Positions 1 to 11,346 of a stretch of 64,000 nucleotides of DNA are shown piece by piece (the first letter of the stretch is position 1; every line of letters begins with the position of its first letter). The DNA is from Flammeovirgaceae bacterium. GTDB taxonomy: Bacteria > Bacteroidota > Bacteroidia > Cytophagales > Cyclobacteriaceae. Below the pieces are notes generated by a model. That model was given only the letters and a program-made list of their open reading frames with translations. It ran no database searches and had not been told where the DNA came from. The DNA is taken from contig JACJYU010000001.1 of the NCBI GenBank assembly GCA_020635915.1, positions 1,526,501 to 1,590,500 of the forward strand, in the 5' to 3' direction. The position numbers and the translations under genes were made by a program.

Positions 1-2
1 AT

Positions 3-317
3 GGCACCGTTGAGCTGTCCTCCATTGTAGTGGCCGCGGCTGCCGGGTTTGTTATGGGCAACAGCCTGTTGTTCCCGGGCACGTATTCCCGGCTTGCTTC
101 TTTCAAAATGGGCGCCCTTAAAGGGCTTAAAATCGTGGTGGGCTTGATCCCTTTTTTTATACTGGCAGGGTTTATAGAGTCTTTCATCACGCGCTTTGCC
201 TTTATGCACTGGGGCATCAAGGCATTGGTCATTGGCACATCGGCATTTCTGATGGCCTATTATTTTATTGTCTATCCGATCCAACTCAAACACCATGAAC
301 ACCACCGCACCACTTGA
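3..317 (+). CDS. SpoIIM-like (DUF95) integral membrane protein, 3' part
   Basis: Only the C-terminal 104 residues are inside the window. The frame is open from base 3, so the start lies upstream. The fragment begins with GTVELSSIVVA, a stretch typical of the stage II sporulation protein M family, followed by a Gly/Ala-rich turn and two to three hydrophobic segments. In sporulators SpoIIM works with a peptidoglycan hydrolase complex. In Bacteroidota the family is found beside MoxR/DUF58 genes in non-sporulating cells, where its role is unknown. The downstream gene starts inside its last codons (ATG at 295), so the two are probably co-translated. Family call is good; function is inferred from context only. 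Confidence 0.8.
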   Translation, partial: GTVELSSIVVAAAAGFVMGNSLLFPGTYSRLASFKMGALKGLKIVVGLIPFFILAGFIESFITRFAFMHWGIKALVIGTSAFLMAYYFIVYPIQLKHHEHHRTT

Positions 318-1287
318 ATTCCACAAAGCCCGGGACTTCAGCAAAAAAATCAACGACACCTTTGAGTTCCTTAAACAAAACTTTGTGCCGCTCACAAAAA
401 GCATCCTTTTTATCGCAGGCCCCCCGGTGCTGATGGGCAGCTTGATGATGGGTTCGTTTATAGGGGATTTCCTTGATTTTACACAAAGCTCCATTGCCAA
501 CCCAGGAAGTGCCGAAATGGCCGAAAAATATTTTTTCTCCCCGAATTTCTGGCTTCAGATTGTGCTCGCGATGATCTTTCTCCTGATCAGTGGCGTGGCC
601 GCGCTGTCCTCTGTAAACAACTACATTCTCCTGTACGGGGAAAAGAAATCCAACCAGATAGAAGTGGGGGAGGTATGGGCACGCGTAAAAGAAACCTTCT
701 GGATGTACCTGGGCACAATGGTTTTCTTCGGCCTGCTGTTTATCGTGGCCTATATCATCATGCTGGTGCCGATAGCCCTACTGGCGGCCGCCTCCCCCCT
801 GCTTGTTTTTTTTGGCGTGATGGGCATGTTCGTTGGCATCTTCTACCTGCTCTTCGGTGCCTGCCTCACTTTCTTTATCAGGGCATATGAACGGAAAGGG
901 TTTTTCGAGGCTTTGAGCCGTTCGTTTTATTTAGTGCGCGGAAAGTGGTGGAGCACGTTTGGCCTGGTCATCATCCTAAGCCTGATCGCCTCCACGATGT
1001 CATACCTTTTTATCATGCCGTGGTACATCGCCACTATTGTTTCCAGCTTTCACAATGTGTCCACCAATTCTTTTCAGGGGCCATCTTACAACTGGAAGGT
1101 CTTTACCATCATCTCCTTTGCATTGTACTACCTGGCACAGATGGTGCTGTATGCCATACCCAACGTGGGCATTGCCTTTCAATATTTCAACCTGGTGGAA
1201 CTGAAGGAAGCAAAAGGCCTTATGGACGAAATCAAAACCATGGGCAGTGCCGGGGGCCAACCCCCACAACGCGAAGAGGGCTACTGA
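295..1287 (+). CDS. Polytopic membrane protein of the MoxR/DUF58 operon
   Basis: This 330-residue protein has about six or seven hydrophobic segments, including a very long hydrophobic stretch around residues 135-200, and a short hydrophilic tail. I do not recognise a named domain with certainty; it resembles the uncharacterised membrane proteins encoded between SpoIIM and DUF4129 genes in Bacteroidota. I chose the ATG at 295 over an in-frame TTG at 268 because TTG would extend the overlap with the upstream gene to 50 bases. The next gene begins one base after this stop codon. Position second in a tight operon suggests it is part of the same membrane assembly. Confidence 0.75.
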   Translation: MNTTAPLEFHKARDFSKKINDTFEFLKQNFVPLTKSILFIAGPPVLMGSLMMGSFIGDFLDFTQSSIANPGSAEMAEKYFFSPNFWLQIVLAMIFLLISGVAALSSVNNYILLYGEKKSNQIEVGEVWARVKETFWMYLGTMVFFGLLFIVAYIIMLVPIALLAAASPLLVFFGVMGMFVGIFYLLFGACLTFFIRAYERKGFFEALSRSFYLVRGKWWSTFGLVIILSLIASTMSYLFIMPWYIATIVSSFHNVSTNSFQGPSYNWKVFTIISFALYYLAQMVLYAIPNVGIAFQYFNLVELKEAKGLMDEIKTMGSAGGQPPQREEGY

Positions 1288-1288
1288 A

Positions 1289-2050
1289 ATGAGGGGCTGT
1301 GCCATTGCCATATTCATTTTGTGGATGCCGGCCATTGGGCTGGCCGGCAACGGGCATGCCCTTCCCGACACTACCGGTATGGTAAAAGCAGCGGAAAACG
1401 ATTTTGTTCCCCCTGCCCCCAACGACTCCATCCGGGTAATGGCCAGGGAATTTACACCGCAAAAAATAGAACGGTTTAAATCGGACAAGGATTTTGACTA
1501 CCGCGAGCCCCTCACCCTGGCCGAAAGTTTATGGGACCGGTTCTGGGAATGGGCAGGGCACTTCATCAGCACTTTGTTTGAGGGGGCAACGGGCACAAAT
1601 TGGGGACGGGTGCTGGTGTACGTGGCCGCGTTCATTGGGTTTATGGCGGTCCTGCTCACGCTCCTTAAAGTGAATGCGTTCCGGGTTTTGTATTCCGGGG
1701 CCGACCGCGGCCACGTCCCTGCCAACATTTTTCATGAAAATATCCATGAAATGGATTTTGACAAACTTCTCCAGGAAGCCCTGGCACAACAAAAATACCG
1801 TGAAGGCATCAGGCTACTGTTCCTTCATACTTTAAAACTCCTTACCGACAAGCAATTCATTGAATGGAGGGCCGGAAAAACCAACCACGATTATGTGGAA
1901 GAGCTGGGCGGTGAATTAAAATCCTGTTTTACGGAACTCAGCTTTTATTTCGACCATGCCTGGTATGGGAATTTTCCTGTGCGGGAAGACGCGTTCATAA
2001 AAACACGGCAGCTCTTTCAGTCCATTAAGCACAAAACTTCCCACCCATGA
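1289..2050 (+). CDS. DUF4129 domain membrane protein
   Basis: The 253-residue product has a probable signal peptide (residues 1-20), an extracytoplasmic stretch, one transmembrane segment near residues 108-130, and a C-terminal cytoplasmic domain. The tail contains the pattern ALAQQKYREGIRLLFLHTL and a TNHDYVEEL motif, which match DUF4129. This domain recurs beside MoxR ATPases, DUF58 and transglutaminase-like proteins. The ATG at 1289 is preferred over an upstream GTG at 1247 because it gives a clean signal peptide. The stop overlaps the next start in an ATGA, indicating translational coupling. Exact function is not known. Confidence 0.8.
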   Translation: MRGCAIAIFILWMPAIGLAGNGHALPDTTGMVKAAENDFVPPAPNDSIRVMAREFTPQKIERFKSDKDFDYREPLTLAESLWDRFWEWAGHFISTLFEGATGTNWGRVLVYVAAFIGFMAVLLTLLKVNAFRVLYSGADRGHVPANIFHENIHEMDFDKLLQEALAQQKYREGIRLLFLHTLKLLTDKQFIEWRAGKTNHDYVEELGGELKSCFTELSFYFDHAWYGNFPVREDAFIKTRQLFQSIKHKTSHP

Positions 2051-3219
2051 AAAAGGACTGGAAATACATTGCGTACCTATCGGCTTTCATGGCCATTTAT
2101 GTGGCCGTGCAACTCCTGGGGCCAAAAAAACACAATTGGTCCATATCCCTGTCCCATGCGGACAAAAACCCCTACGGCAGTTTTGTGCTAAATGAATTGC
2201 TCCCCGATTTGTTCGATTCGGTAGGCACTACCCACAAGACCATGTACGAGCTGCTTGAAGCCCCACCGGAAAACACTGCCCTCTTGAGCCTTTCCACCAC
2301 CCTGAATATGGAAAGGGAAGACACCCGCTCCCTGCTTCAATATGTTGCCGGTGGCCATGTGGCCTTTCTGTCTGCCCATTACTTTAATGGAAAACTTGCC
2401 GACACGTTGGGCCTTGGCACCAACGATTACCTGTTTGATGGCCAAGGCCCGCTGCGCCAACAGGATTCGGTGGCCTTGCATTTTTCCAACCCTTCCTTCG
2501 ACACGCTGGCCACCTACACGTACCGGGGGGACAATGCGCGCAACTACTTCAGCGCTTATGATTCCCTGCGCACCACCGTCATCGGCAGGAATGGCGCAGG
2601 CAAGCCCGTTACCCTTCGCATGGCCATCGGAAAGGGCGCATTGATCCTAAACAGCACCCCCCTTGCCTTTGCCAACATCAATATCCTCCATGGCAAAAAC
2701 CATGGGTTTGTTTCAAACTCGCTCTCCTGCCTGGGCAGGCAAAAGCTGGTATGGACAGAATTTTACCACCTTGGAAGGATGGAGGCAGCCACCCCATTGC
2801 GGTTTGTGCTGTCACAGGAGCCCCTCGCCTGGGCGTATTACCTATCCATTGCCGCCATCCTGTTGTTGATTTTGTTTGAATCAAAAAGGAAACAACGCGT
2901 GATCCCCATTATCCCACCTGTAAAAAACACTTCCCTGGAGTTTGTCTCCACCCTCGGAAATTTATACTATCATCAGGAAGACCATAAAAACATTGCCAAC
3001 AAAAAAATTATGTTTTTCTTTGATGCCTTAAGGGGCCGCTACCAACTGAACATGGCCACGGATATTGATGTGGGGCAGGTGGCCAGGAAAACCGGGAACG
3101 ATGAAAAGGCAACGGCATCGCTTTTTAAACTTATCCGCCATATCCAGGAAAAGCAAAAGGTATCGCCAGAAGAACTTATGGAATTGAACAAAAAGATTGA
3201 GGCTTTTATAAAAGAATAA
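2047..3219 (+). CDS. DUF4350 domain-containing membrane protein
   Basis: The 390-residue protein has an N-terminal membrane anchor (about residues 6-22), a lumenal/periplasmic region with SHADKNPYGSFVLNELL, which marks the start of the DUF4350 fold, and a second transmembrane segment near residues 258-275 followed by a basic, cytoplasmic helical tail. DUF4350 resembles glutamine-amidotransferase-like or GIFT domains and nearly always lies in MoxR/DUF58 operons. It overlaps the DUF4129 gene by four bases and sits one base before moxR. Inference: it is a membrane component served by the MoxR ATPase. Confidence 0.82.
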   Translation: MKKDWKYIAYLSAFMAIYVAVQLLGPKKHNWSISLSHADKNPYGSFVLNELLPDLFDSVGTTHKTMYELLEAPPENTALLSLSTTLNMEREDTRSLLQYVAGGHVAFLSAHYFNGKLADTLGLGTNDYLFDGQGPLRQQDSVALHFSNPSFDTLATYTYRGDNARNYFSAYDSLRTTVIGRNGAGKPVTLRMAIGKGALILNSTPLAFANINILHGKNHGFVSNSLSCLGRQKLVWTEFYHLGRMEAATPLRFVLSQEPLAWAYYLSIAAILLLILFESKRKQRVIPIIPPVKNTSLEFVSTLGNLYYHQEDHKNIANKKIMFFFDALRGRYQLNMATDIDVGQVARKTGNDEKATASLFKLIRHIQEKQKVSPEELMELNKKIEAFIKE

Positions 3220-3220
3220 T

Positions 3221-4198
3221 ATGGACGAATCCGTTTTTCAGGACCGTGTGGATTTTGCAAAGATCAGCGGGCACGTAACCAAAATCAAGGAAGAAATAGG
3301 CAAGGTGATTGTAGGCCAGGAGGAAATGATCGAACTGTTGGTGGCCGCCATGCTGGCCGAAGGCCATGTGCTGATAGAGGGCGTGCCAGGCGTGGCCAAG
3401 ACCCTGACCGCCAAATTGTTTTCCAGGATAATTTCCGTAGGGTTTTCGCGAATACAGTTCACCCCGGACCTGATGCCATCAGACGTGTTGGGCACCTCGG
3501 TGTTCAATGTAAAAAGTGCTGAATTTGAATTTCGCCCTGGCCCCATATTTTCCAACATTGTACTGATTGACGAGATCAACCGGGCGCCCGCCAAAACCCA
3601 GGCCGCCCTTTTTGAGGTGATGGAAGAGCGCCAGGTGACCATTGACGGGGCCACGCACCCTATGCAAAAACCCTACATGGTGCTGGCCACACAAAACCCC
3701 ATAGAACATGAAGGTACCTACCGGCTACCGGAGGCCCAACTGGACCGGTTCCTGTTCAAAACCGTAGTGGGCTACCCCAACCTTGAGGACGAAGTAAGCA
3801 TCCTTTCAAAACAACAACAGCGCGAAGGCGCCCTTGCCCTGGAAGAAGTGGCCCCTGTCCTTTCCGCTAAGGATATTGCCGGCATGAAATCCATCGTCCA
3901 CAAAGTCCATGTGGAGGGCCCCCTCGTTCGCTACATTGCCCAAATCGTACAGGAAACACGCAACAACCCCATGCTGTTTTTGGGGGCTTCGCCACGGGCT
4001 TCCATTGCCATCCTGAATGGCGCCAAAGCATTTGCGCTCATCCATGGCCACGATTTCATCAGTCCCGAAGACATAAAAAAAATTGCCTTGCCGGTATTGA
4101 GGCACCGCATTGTCCTCAGCCCGGAGAAAGAAATGGAGGGCGTATTGCCCGATACAATCCTGCAGCAGTTAATTGACAAGATCGAGGTGCCCAGATGA
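3221..4198 (+). CDS. MoxR family AAA+ ATPase
   Basis: This 325-residue cytosolic ATPase shows Walker A GVPGVAKT (residues 54-61), Walker B IVLIDEINRAPAKTQ, a sensor 1 region ATQNPIEHEGTYRLPEAQLDRF-type core and the C-terminal AAA lid. Length is normal for the family. MoxR ATPases act as chaperones that insert cofactors into or remodel partner proteins, commonly with von Willebrand A domain partners. Here the partner is probably the DUF58 product, whose ATG overlaps the moxR stop codon (ATGA at 4195). Family is certain; the substrate is unknown. Confidence 0.95.
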   Translation: MDESVFQDRVDFAKISGHVTKIKEEIGKVIVGQEEMIELLVAAMLAEGHVLIEGVPGVAKTLTAKLFSRIISVGFSRIQFTPDLMPSDVLGTSVFNVKSAEFEFRPGPIFSNIVLIDEINRAPAKTQAALFEVMEERQVTIDGATHPMQKPYMVLATQNPIEHEGTYRLPEAQLDRFLFKTVVGYPNLEDEVSILSKQQQREGALALEEVAPVLSAKDIAGMKSIVHKVHVEGPLVRYIAQIVQETRNNPMLFLGASPRASIAILNGAKAFALIHGHDFISPEDIKKIALPVLRHRIVLSPEKEMEGVLPDTILQQLIDKIEVPR

Positions 4199-5526
4199 AG
4201 TTTGTCAGGAACTTGTTTTTGGCCAATCGTTTTTTCCTGGCCGCCATATCCCTGGTCGTCTTGTTCATCACCGGTTTTGTGTTCCCTGCATTTCTGTGGG
4301 TGCCCAAGCTGGCCTTTTTCTGTTGCCTGGGGCTTGTCGCCACGGATTTAACCTTGCTTTTCCGCGTGAAGAAAGGATTGTATGGAGCGCGCTTCGCGCC
4401 CGACAAGTTTTCCAATGGCGATGAAAATGAAATAAGGATTTACCTGGAAAATTATTACGCCTTTGCCGTAAGGCTTACAATATTTGATGAAATCCCACAC
4501 CAGTTCCAGCGCAGGGACCTCAGGTTCCACGTCCTGCTGGCACCTGGCGAAAGAAAAACCATATCCTACTCCCTTCGGCCTGTAAAGCGTGGCGAATATT
4601 CATTTGGTGCCGTCAACGCCTTAGTGATCACGCCCCTGGGCTTTCTTTGCAGAAGGTTTTCCTTTTCCCAAAACAAAATGGTGCCGGTATATCCTTCGTT
4701 TATGCAAATGAGGAAATACGAATTGCTGGCCATTGGCAACAGATTGGTGGAAACAGGAATAAAAAGAATAAGGAGGATAGGCCACAACCAGGAGTTTGAA
4801 CTCATCAAAGAGTATGTTGCCGGGGACGACTACAGGACCATAAACTGGAAGGCCACTGGCAGAAGGGCCAAACTTATGGTCAACCACTACCAGGACGAGC
4901 GGTCGCAGCAGGTTTATTCCGTAATAGACAAAGGGAGGACAATGCAAATGCCCTTTAACGGGCTTAGTTTGCTCGATTATGCCATCAACGCCAGCCTGGT
5001 GATCAGCAACATCGCCATTAAAAAAAGCGATAAGGCAGGCCTGATCACCTTTCAGGACAAGGTCAACACCATCCTGCCGGCCAACCGCCTCGGCAAACAA
5101 ATGCACCAAATCCTGGAAAGCCTCTACAACCAAAAAACCGCCTTTGTGGAGTCCGATTATTCCAACCTGCACACAACCATAAAAAGAAAGGTTTCACAGC
5201 GTAGCCTGCTCTTGCTCTTTACAAATTTTGAAACCGTATTTGGGCTGCAGCGCCAACTGCCCTATCTCATCAGCCTGGCCAGGCAACATTTGCTGGTCGT
5301 CATTTTTTTTGAAAACACGGAAATGGGTGAAATCCTGACGGAAAAGGCAAAGGGGCTGCGGGGCGTTTACCACAAGGCCATTGCCGAAACCCTTTACCTT
5401 GAAAAAAAGCAAATCGTGAAAGAGCTGTTGAGGCACGGTATCCAGGCCATGCTTACCGCGCCAGAAAACCTTACCGTGAACACCATCAACAAATACCTCG
5501 AACTGAAGTCCAGGAACCTCCTGTGA
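4195..5526 (+). CDS. DUF58 domain protein (VWA-like partner of MoxR)
   Basis: The 443-residue product has two N-terminal hydrophobic segments (about residues 10-60), a beta-rich middle region and the DUF58 core with GDDYRTINWKATGR near residues 209-222. A following VWA-like region begins VIDKGRTM; where MIDAS sites have DxSxS this has DxGxT (Asp245), so metal binding may be altered. It is the last gene of the operon; 117 bases separate it from carB. DUF58 proteins are encoded with MoxR ATPases across bacteria. Inference: membrane-anchored target or adaptor of the ATPase. Confidence 0.9.
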   Translation: MKFVRNLFLANRFFLAAISLVVLFITGFVFPAFLWVPKLAFFCCLGLVATDLTLLFRVKKGLYGARFAPDKFSNGDENEIRIYLENYYAFAVRLTIFDEIPHQFQRRDLRFHVLLAPGERKTISYSLRPVKRGEYSFGAVNALVITPLGFLCRRFSFSQNKMVPVYPSFMQMRKYELLAIGNRLVETGIKRIRRIGHNQEFELIKEYVAGDDYRTINWKATGRRAKLMVNHYQDERSQQVYSVIDKGRTMQMPFNGLSLLDYAINASLVISNIAIKKSDKAGLITFQDKVNTILPANRLGKQMHQILESLYNQKTAFVESDYSNLHTTIKRKVSQRSLLLLFTNFETVFGLQRQLPYLISLARQHLLVVIFFENTEMGEILTEKAKGLRGVYHKAIAETLYLEKKQIVKELLRHGIQAMLTAPENLTVNTINKYLELKSRNLL

Positions 5527-5608
5527 CCAGGACCGGAAGGGCCATGGGCCGGCCTTCAAAAATTATGAGATTTTTTGGGTTTGGTCCCCATATCCTGCAA
5601 ATCATCAT

Positions 5609-5616
5609 TATTTTTG
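5609..5616 (+). promoter_or_regulatory. Putative -7 box of carB promoter
   Basis: TATTTTTG matches the Bacteroidota -7 consensus TAnnTTTG, 27 bases before the carB ATG. No TTTG at the usual 17-23 base spacing is evident (nearest at 5580, spacer 25), so the call is moderate. Confidence 0.4.
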
Positions 5617-5643
5617 CAACCGGTTTGTCTAATCCTCCCCTCA

Positions 5644-8439
<2,796 letters not shown>

Positions 8440-8457
<18 letters not shown>

Positions 8458-10107
8458 TGGGGATGGAATGGTTATGGTGAAGGTGGTCCCTTTTCCCAAC
8501 TCAGAGGCCAATGTGATTGTCCCGTTAAGCTTTTCCACAGACTCCTTTAAAATGTAAAGCCCCAGGCCGGCACCGGTTGACGTGCTTGAGCCCCTGTAAA
8601 ACATTTCAAATACCTTTTCCTTCGATTGGGGGCCTATCCCTTCGCCATTGTCTTCTATGGCAATTTTTGTCAATTGCCCTTCCGTATGGCAAGAAATGGA
8701 AATAAACGGCTTGTGCCCATCCACTACCTTTTGGTATTTAATGGCATTGGAGATCAGGTTGGCCATAATGACCTTAAGAAGGAAATCGTCTGACAATACG
8801 TACTCCTGGCTAAAATTGAATTTGAACTCGATTTTTTTAAAGTTTTCCAAATACCTGAAATTCTCGATTATGTCCTTCACCATGGTGCCCACGTGGATTT
8901 GCTGCACCTGCAACTCTTTTCGGTTTGTCCGGGAGTAGTCAAGCACCTCGGCAATGAATGCTTCTAGCCGGTTGATGCTGGTGTCTATCTTGGACAAATA
9001 CAGCCCGCTTTGTTCAGGCGTGTTCTCTATACGGCTAAGGTGCACAAGGCCCTTTATGGATTTCAATGGCGCACTTATGTCGTGCGACAAGCTGTACACA
9101 AAGCGGTCAAGTTCCGAATTGGTCTTTACCAGTTGGGTATTGGCGTTTTCCAATTCCATCTTTTGTTGCGTGAGTTTAAACTCGATTTTCCACAAGTCTG
9201 AAATCACCCTGCCGATCAAAGAAGAAGAAATGATCATGGCCAGCATCCCCAGGTGCACGCTCACCGACCGGGTGGACCCTTTTGAGGCCAGGAAAATATC
9301 GGCCACGTCAATCACGGGAAGGATATAGTTGAGCACGAAAATTATGGCATTGGCCAAAATGACCACGCCAAACCCCCGCTGCATGGCAATGATGATGGAT
9401 ATGACCCCATAAATGTACCAGTAGGCATCAAAATCAACGAACATGGTCATGGCCACAAAGCCCATGGCTACCAGCCACAGTTGAATGGCCTTGGGGTACC
9501 GCTGCCGTAGGGTTTGATTGGCAAAAGGCTTGGCCAGGGCAATGCCGAACCTATCCTCACGTGGCGCCAGAAAGTAAAGGAGGGGGGCGGTTATGGTAAG
9601 GATGGTGAGGAAGTCCGCCAGGAAAATGAGCGTAACGGTATAGAGGTCGTGATTGACAAAAGTATATTGATTGGTAAACAGGGAATTGATCAAAGAGGGG
9701 ATCAAAATCCCCAACATCAAAAACCGGATAAAGGAATGGGTTGAGCTTAACAAATCGTTGGGCCCTTCATCGTTGGTGCGCTTGAACAAGAACCATGAAG
9801 CATACGTCATGACCGGGGCATGCGAGGCAATGATTGCAATCCTGGCCCATCCACCGGGGGCGCCCCACATCACCAATGTTGCGATCTCGTTAAGGTAAAT
9901 AATGGGGAGCATCCTCGGCCCGTACCAATACAACAACACGATGGCAAAGGGTGTGGGGAGGTAAAGCAGCAGCGAATCGGTAAAATTTTTGAGAAAGTAA
10001 GAGCCGTATGAAATAAAGACCAGGAACGCGAGCAACAAGGGCCAGGCCCACCATGCCCATTTGGCTGGCGCCCCGGCTTTACCATCCTGGTGCAAGGCTA
10101 TCGTCAC
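8440..10107 (-). CDS. Orphan sensor histidine kinase with MASE1-like membrane sensor
   Basis: The 555-residue protein has an N-terminal region of about eight transmembrane segments (residues 20-300) resembling MASE1, a short coiled coil, a HisKA domain with SLSHDISAPL (phospho-acceptor His342), and a HATPase domain with N box NLISNAIKYQ, G1 IEDNGEGIG and G2 GAGLGLYI. It should autophosphorylate and pass phosphate to a response regulator, but no regulator gene is nearby. The start is GTG at 10107; no better in-frame ATG exists. It converges on carB with an 18-base overlap. The sensed signal is unknown. Confidence 0.9.
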
Positions 10108-10142
10108 AAAATTCCGATCGTTAAGGAATAGCCAAATTATAA

Positions 10143-10199
10143 GGTTTCAGCGAAAAAACACCTTTTTCAACTGAAACCATTACCTTTGGTTTTCAGTTG
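10143..10199 (+). repeat. Three-part GGTTT(T)CAG inverted repeat in the DUF4834 upstream region
   Basis: GGTTTCAG (10143-10150) is complementary to CTGAAACC (10171-10178), which is also complementary, with one bulge and extended arms, to GGTTTTCAGTTG (10188-10199). The middle copy can pair with either flank, so two mutually exclusive hairpins are possible. The second hairpin holds the -7 box in its loop. Confidence 0.6.
10181..10188 (+). promoter_or_regulatory. Putative -7 box upstream of DUF4834-dapF
   Basis: TACCTTTG matches TAnnTTTG and lies 34 bases before the DUF4834 ATG, within the loop of an inverted repeat. No clear TTTG -33 element is seen. Confidence 0.45.
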
Positions 10200-10222
10200 T
10201 AACACCATACAGAAGAAGGGAA

Positions 10223-10435
10223 ATGCTGAAATTCTTACTAATAATCGCGATTTCTGTTTACTTACTATCCAAATTTGGCCGGATTTTCTTCCGCATGGGC
10301 ATGTCATCGTCCCACCACAGGCCCTACCATAAACCTGCAGATGGCAACGTGCACGTGAGCGGCAATGCCCAAAAGGGCAAGGACAAAACAGGCATTAAAG
10401 GGGGCGAGTATATCGACTATGAAGAGGTGAAGTAG
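10223..10435 (+). CDS. DUF4834 family small membrane protein
   Basis: The 70-residue protein has one N-terminal transmembrane helix (residues 3-22), a His/Lys-rich linker and the conserved ending KGGEYIDYEEVK that identifies DUF4834, a Bacteroidota-specific family of unknown function. It is six bases upstream of dapF, and likely shares its transcript. The C-terminal acidic-aromatic motif would face the cytoplasm if the N-terminus is a signal anchor. Confidence 0.85.
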   Translation: MLKFLLIIAISVYLLSKFGRIFFRMGMSSSHHRPYHKPADGNVHVSGNAQKGKDKTGIKGGEYIDYEEVK

Positions 10436-10441
10436 GCCGCC

Positions 10442-11248
10442 ATGCCAACCCGATTTGTTAAATACCAGGCCACCGGCAACGATTTTGTCCTCATCGACAA
10501 CCGCGCCACCAAAAAGGCCTTTTCAGGGGACGAAATCAAAAAATTATGCGACCGCAGGTTTGGCATTGGGGCCGATGGCCTTATCCTGATCGAAAGCGCG
10601 AAAGGGGCCGATTTTAACATGGTCTACTACAACAGTGACGGTACGCAAAGCCTGTGCGGCAATGGCTGCCGAGCAGCCGTGGGTTATGCCGCATCCCTGG
10701 GCATCATAGGCAAAAGCACCTCTTTTCAGGCCTTTGACGGCCTGCACCAGGCCACCATCCTGGACGACCAGAGGATAAGGTTGAAAATGAACGATGTGGG
10801 CGGCATCAGGAAATTGAACGATGCCTATTTTATGGATACGGGCTCCCCGCATTATGTCCGGTTTGTGAAGGGGCTTCAGGAACTGAACGTGGTGGAGGCC
10901 GGCCGGAAAATAAGGAACAGCGATATCTTTAAGCCCGGGGGCACCAATGCCAATTTTGTGGAACGGCTTCCCGGCAACGCCATTGCCGTAAGGACTTACG
11001 AGAGGGGCGTGGAAGACGAAACCCTCTCTTGTGGCACGGGCGTAACGGCCGCAGCGCTGGCCGCCTCCCTCGAAGGTTATACCTCCCCTGTTTCCGTAAG
11101 GGTAAAAGGCGGCCAACTTGACGTGGCGTTCAAGGCCGCCCCCCCCGATAGGGGATTGGCGGCAGATGGCAACATCCCTGCCACATTTGTCGATATTTTC
11201 CTAATAGGGCCTGCCAAAATGGTATTCGAAGGCGGTTTGGAACTATAA
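10442..11248 (+). CDS. dapF: Diaminopimelate epimerase
   Basis: DapF converts LL- to meso-diaminopimelate for lysine and peptidoglycan synthesis, in the cytosol and without a cofactor. The 268-residue protein has both active-site cysteine motifs: SLCGNGCRA near residues 70-78 and SCGTGVTAA near residues 197-205, plus the N-terminal KYQATGNDFVLID substrate loop. Length is normal. It follows the DUF4834 gene by six bases; secA follows after about 100 bases with its own possible -7 box. Confidence 0.97.
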   Translation: MPTRFVKYQATGNDFVLIDNRATKKAFSGDEIKKLCDRRFGIGADGLILIESAKGADFNMVYYNSDGTQSLCGNGCRAAVGYAASLGIIGKSTSFQAFDGLHQATILDDQRIRLKMNDVGGIRKLNDAYFMDTGSPHYVRFVKGLQELNVVEAGRKIRNSDIFKPGGTNANFVERLPGNAIAVRTYERGVEDETLSCGTGVTAAALAASLEGYTSPVSVRVKGGQLDVAFKAAPPDRGLAADGNIPATFVDIFLIGPAKMVFEGGLEL

Positions 11249-11265
11249 TTGCACCCTGAAATCCT

Positions 11266-11273
11266 TAAATTTG
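11266..11273 (+). promoter_or_regulatory. Putative -7 box of secA promoter
   Basis: TAAATTTG matches TAnnTTTG in the dapF-secA gap, giving a leader of roughly 70 bases. No good -33 element is visible. Confidence 0.35.
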
Positions 11274-11346
11274 CACTCCTTTTGATGGCAATTTGGCTCC
11301 CCTGCATGCCCAGCCATCCGGGAATGTTACTTATCATTTTGTTCCT

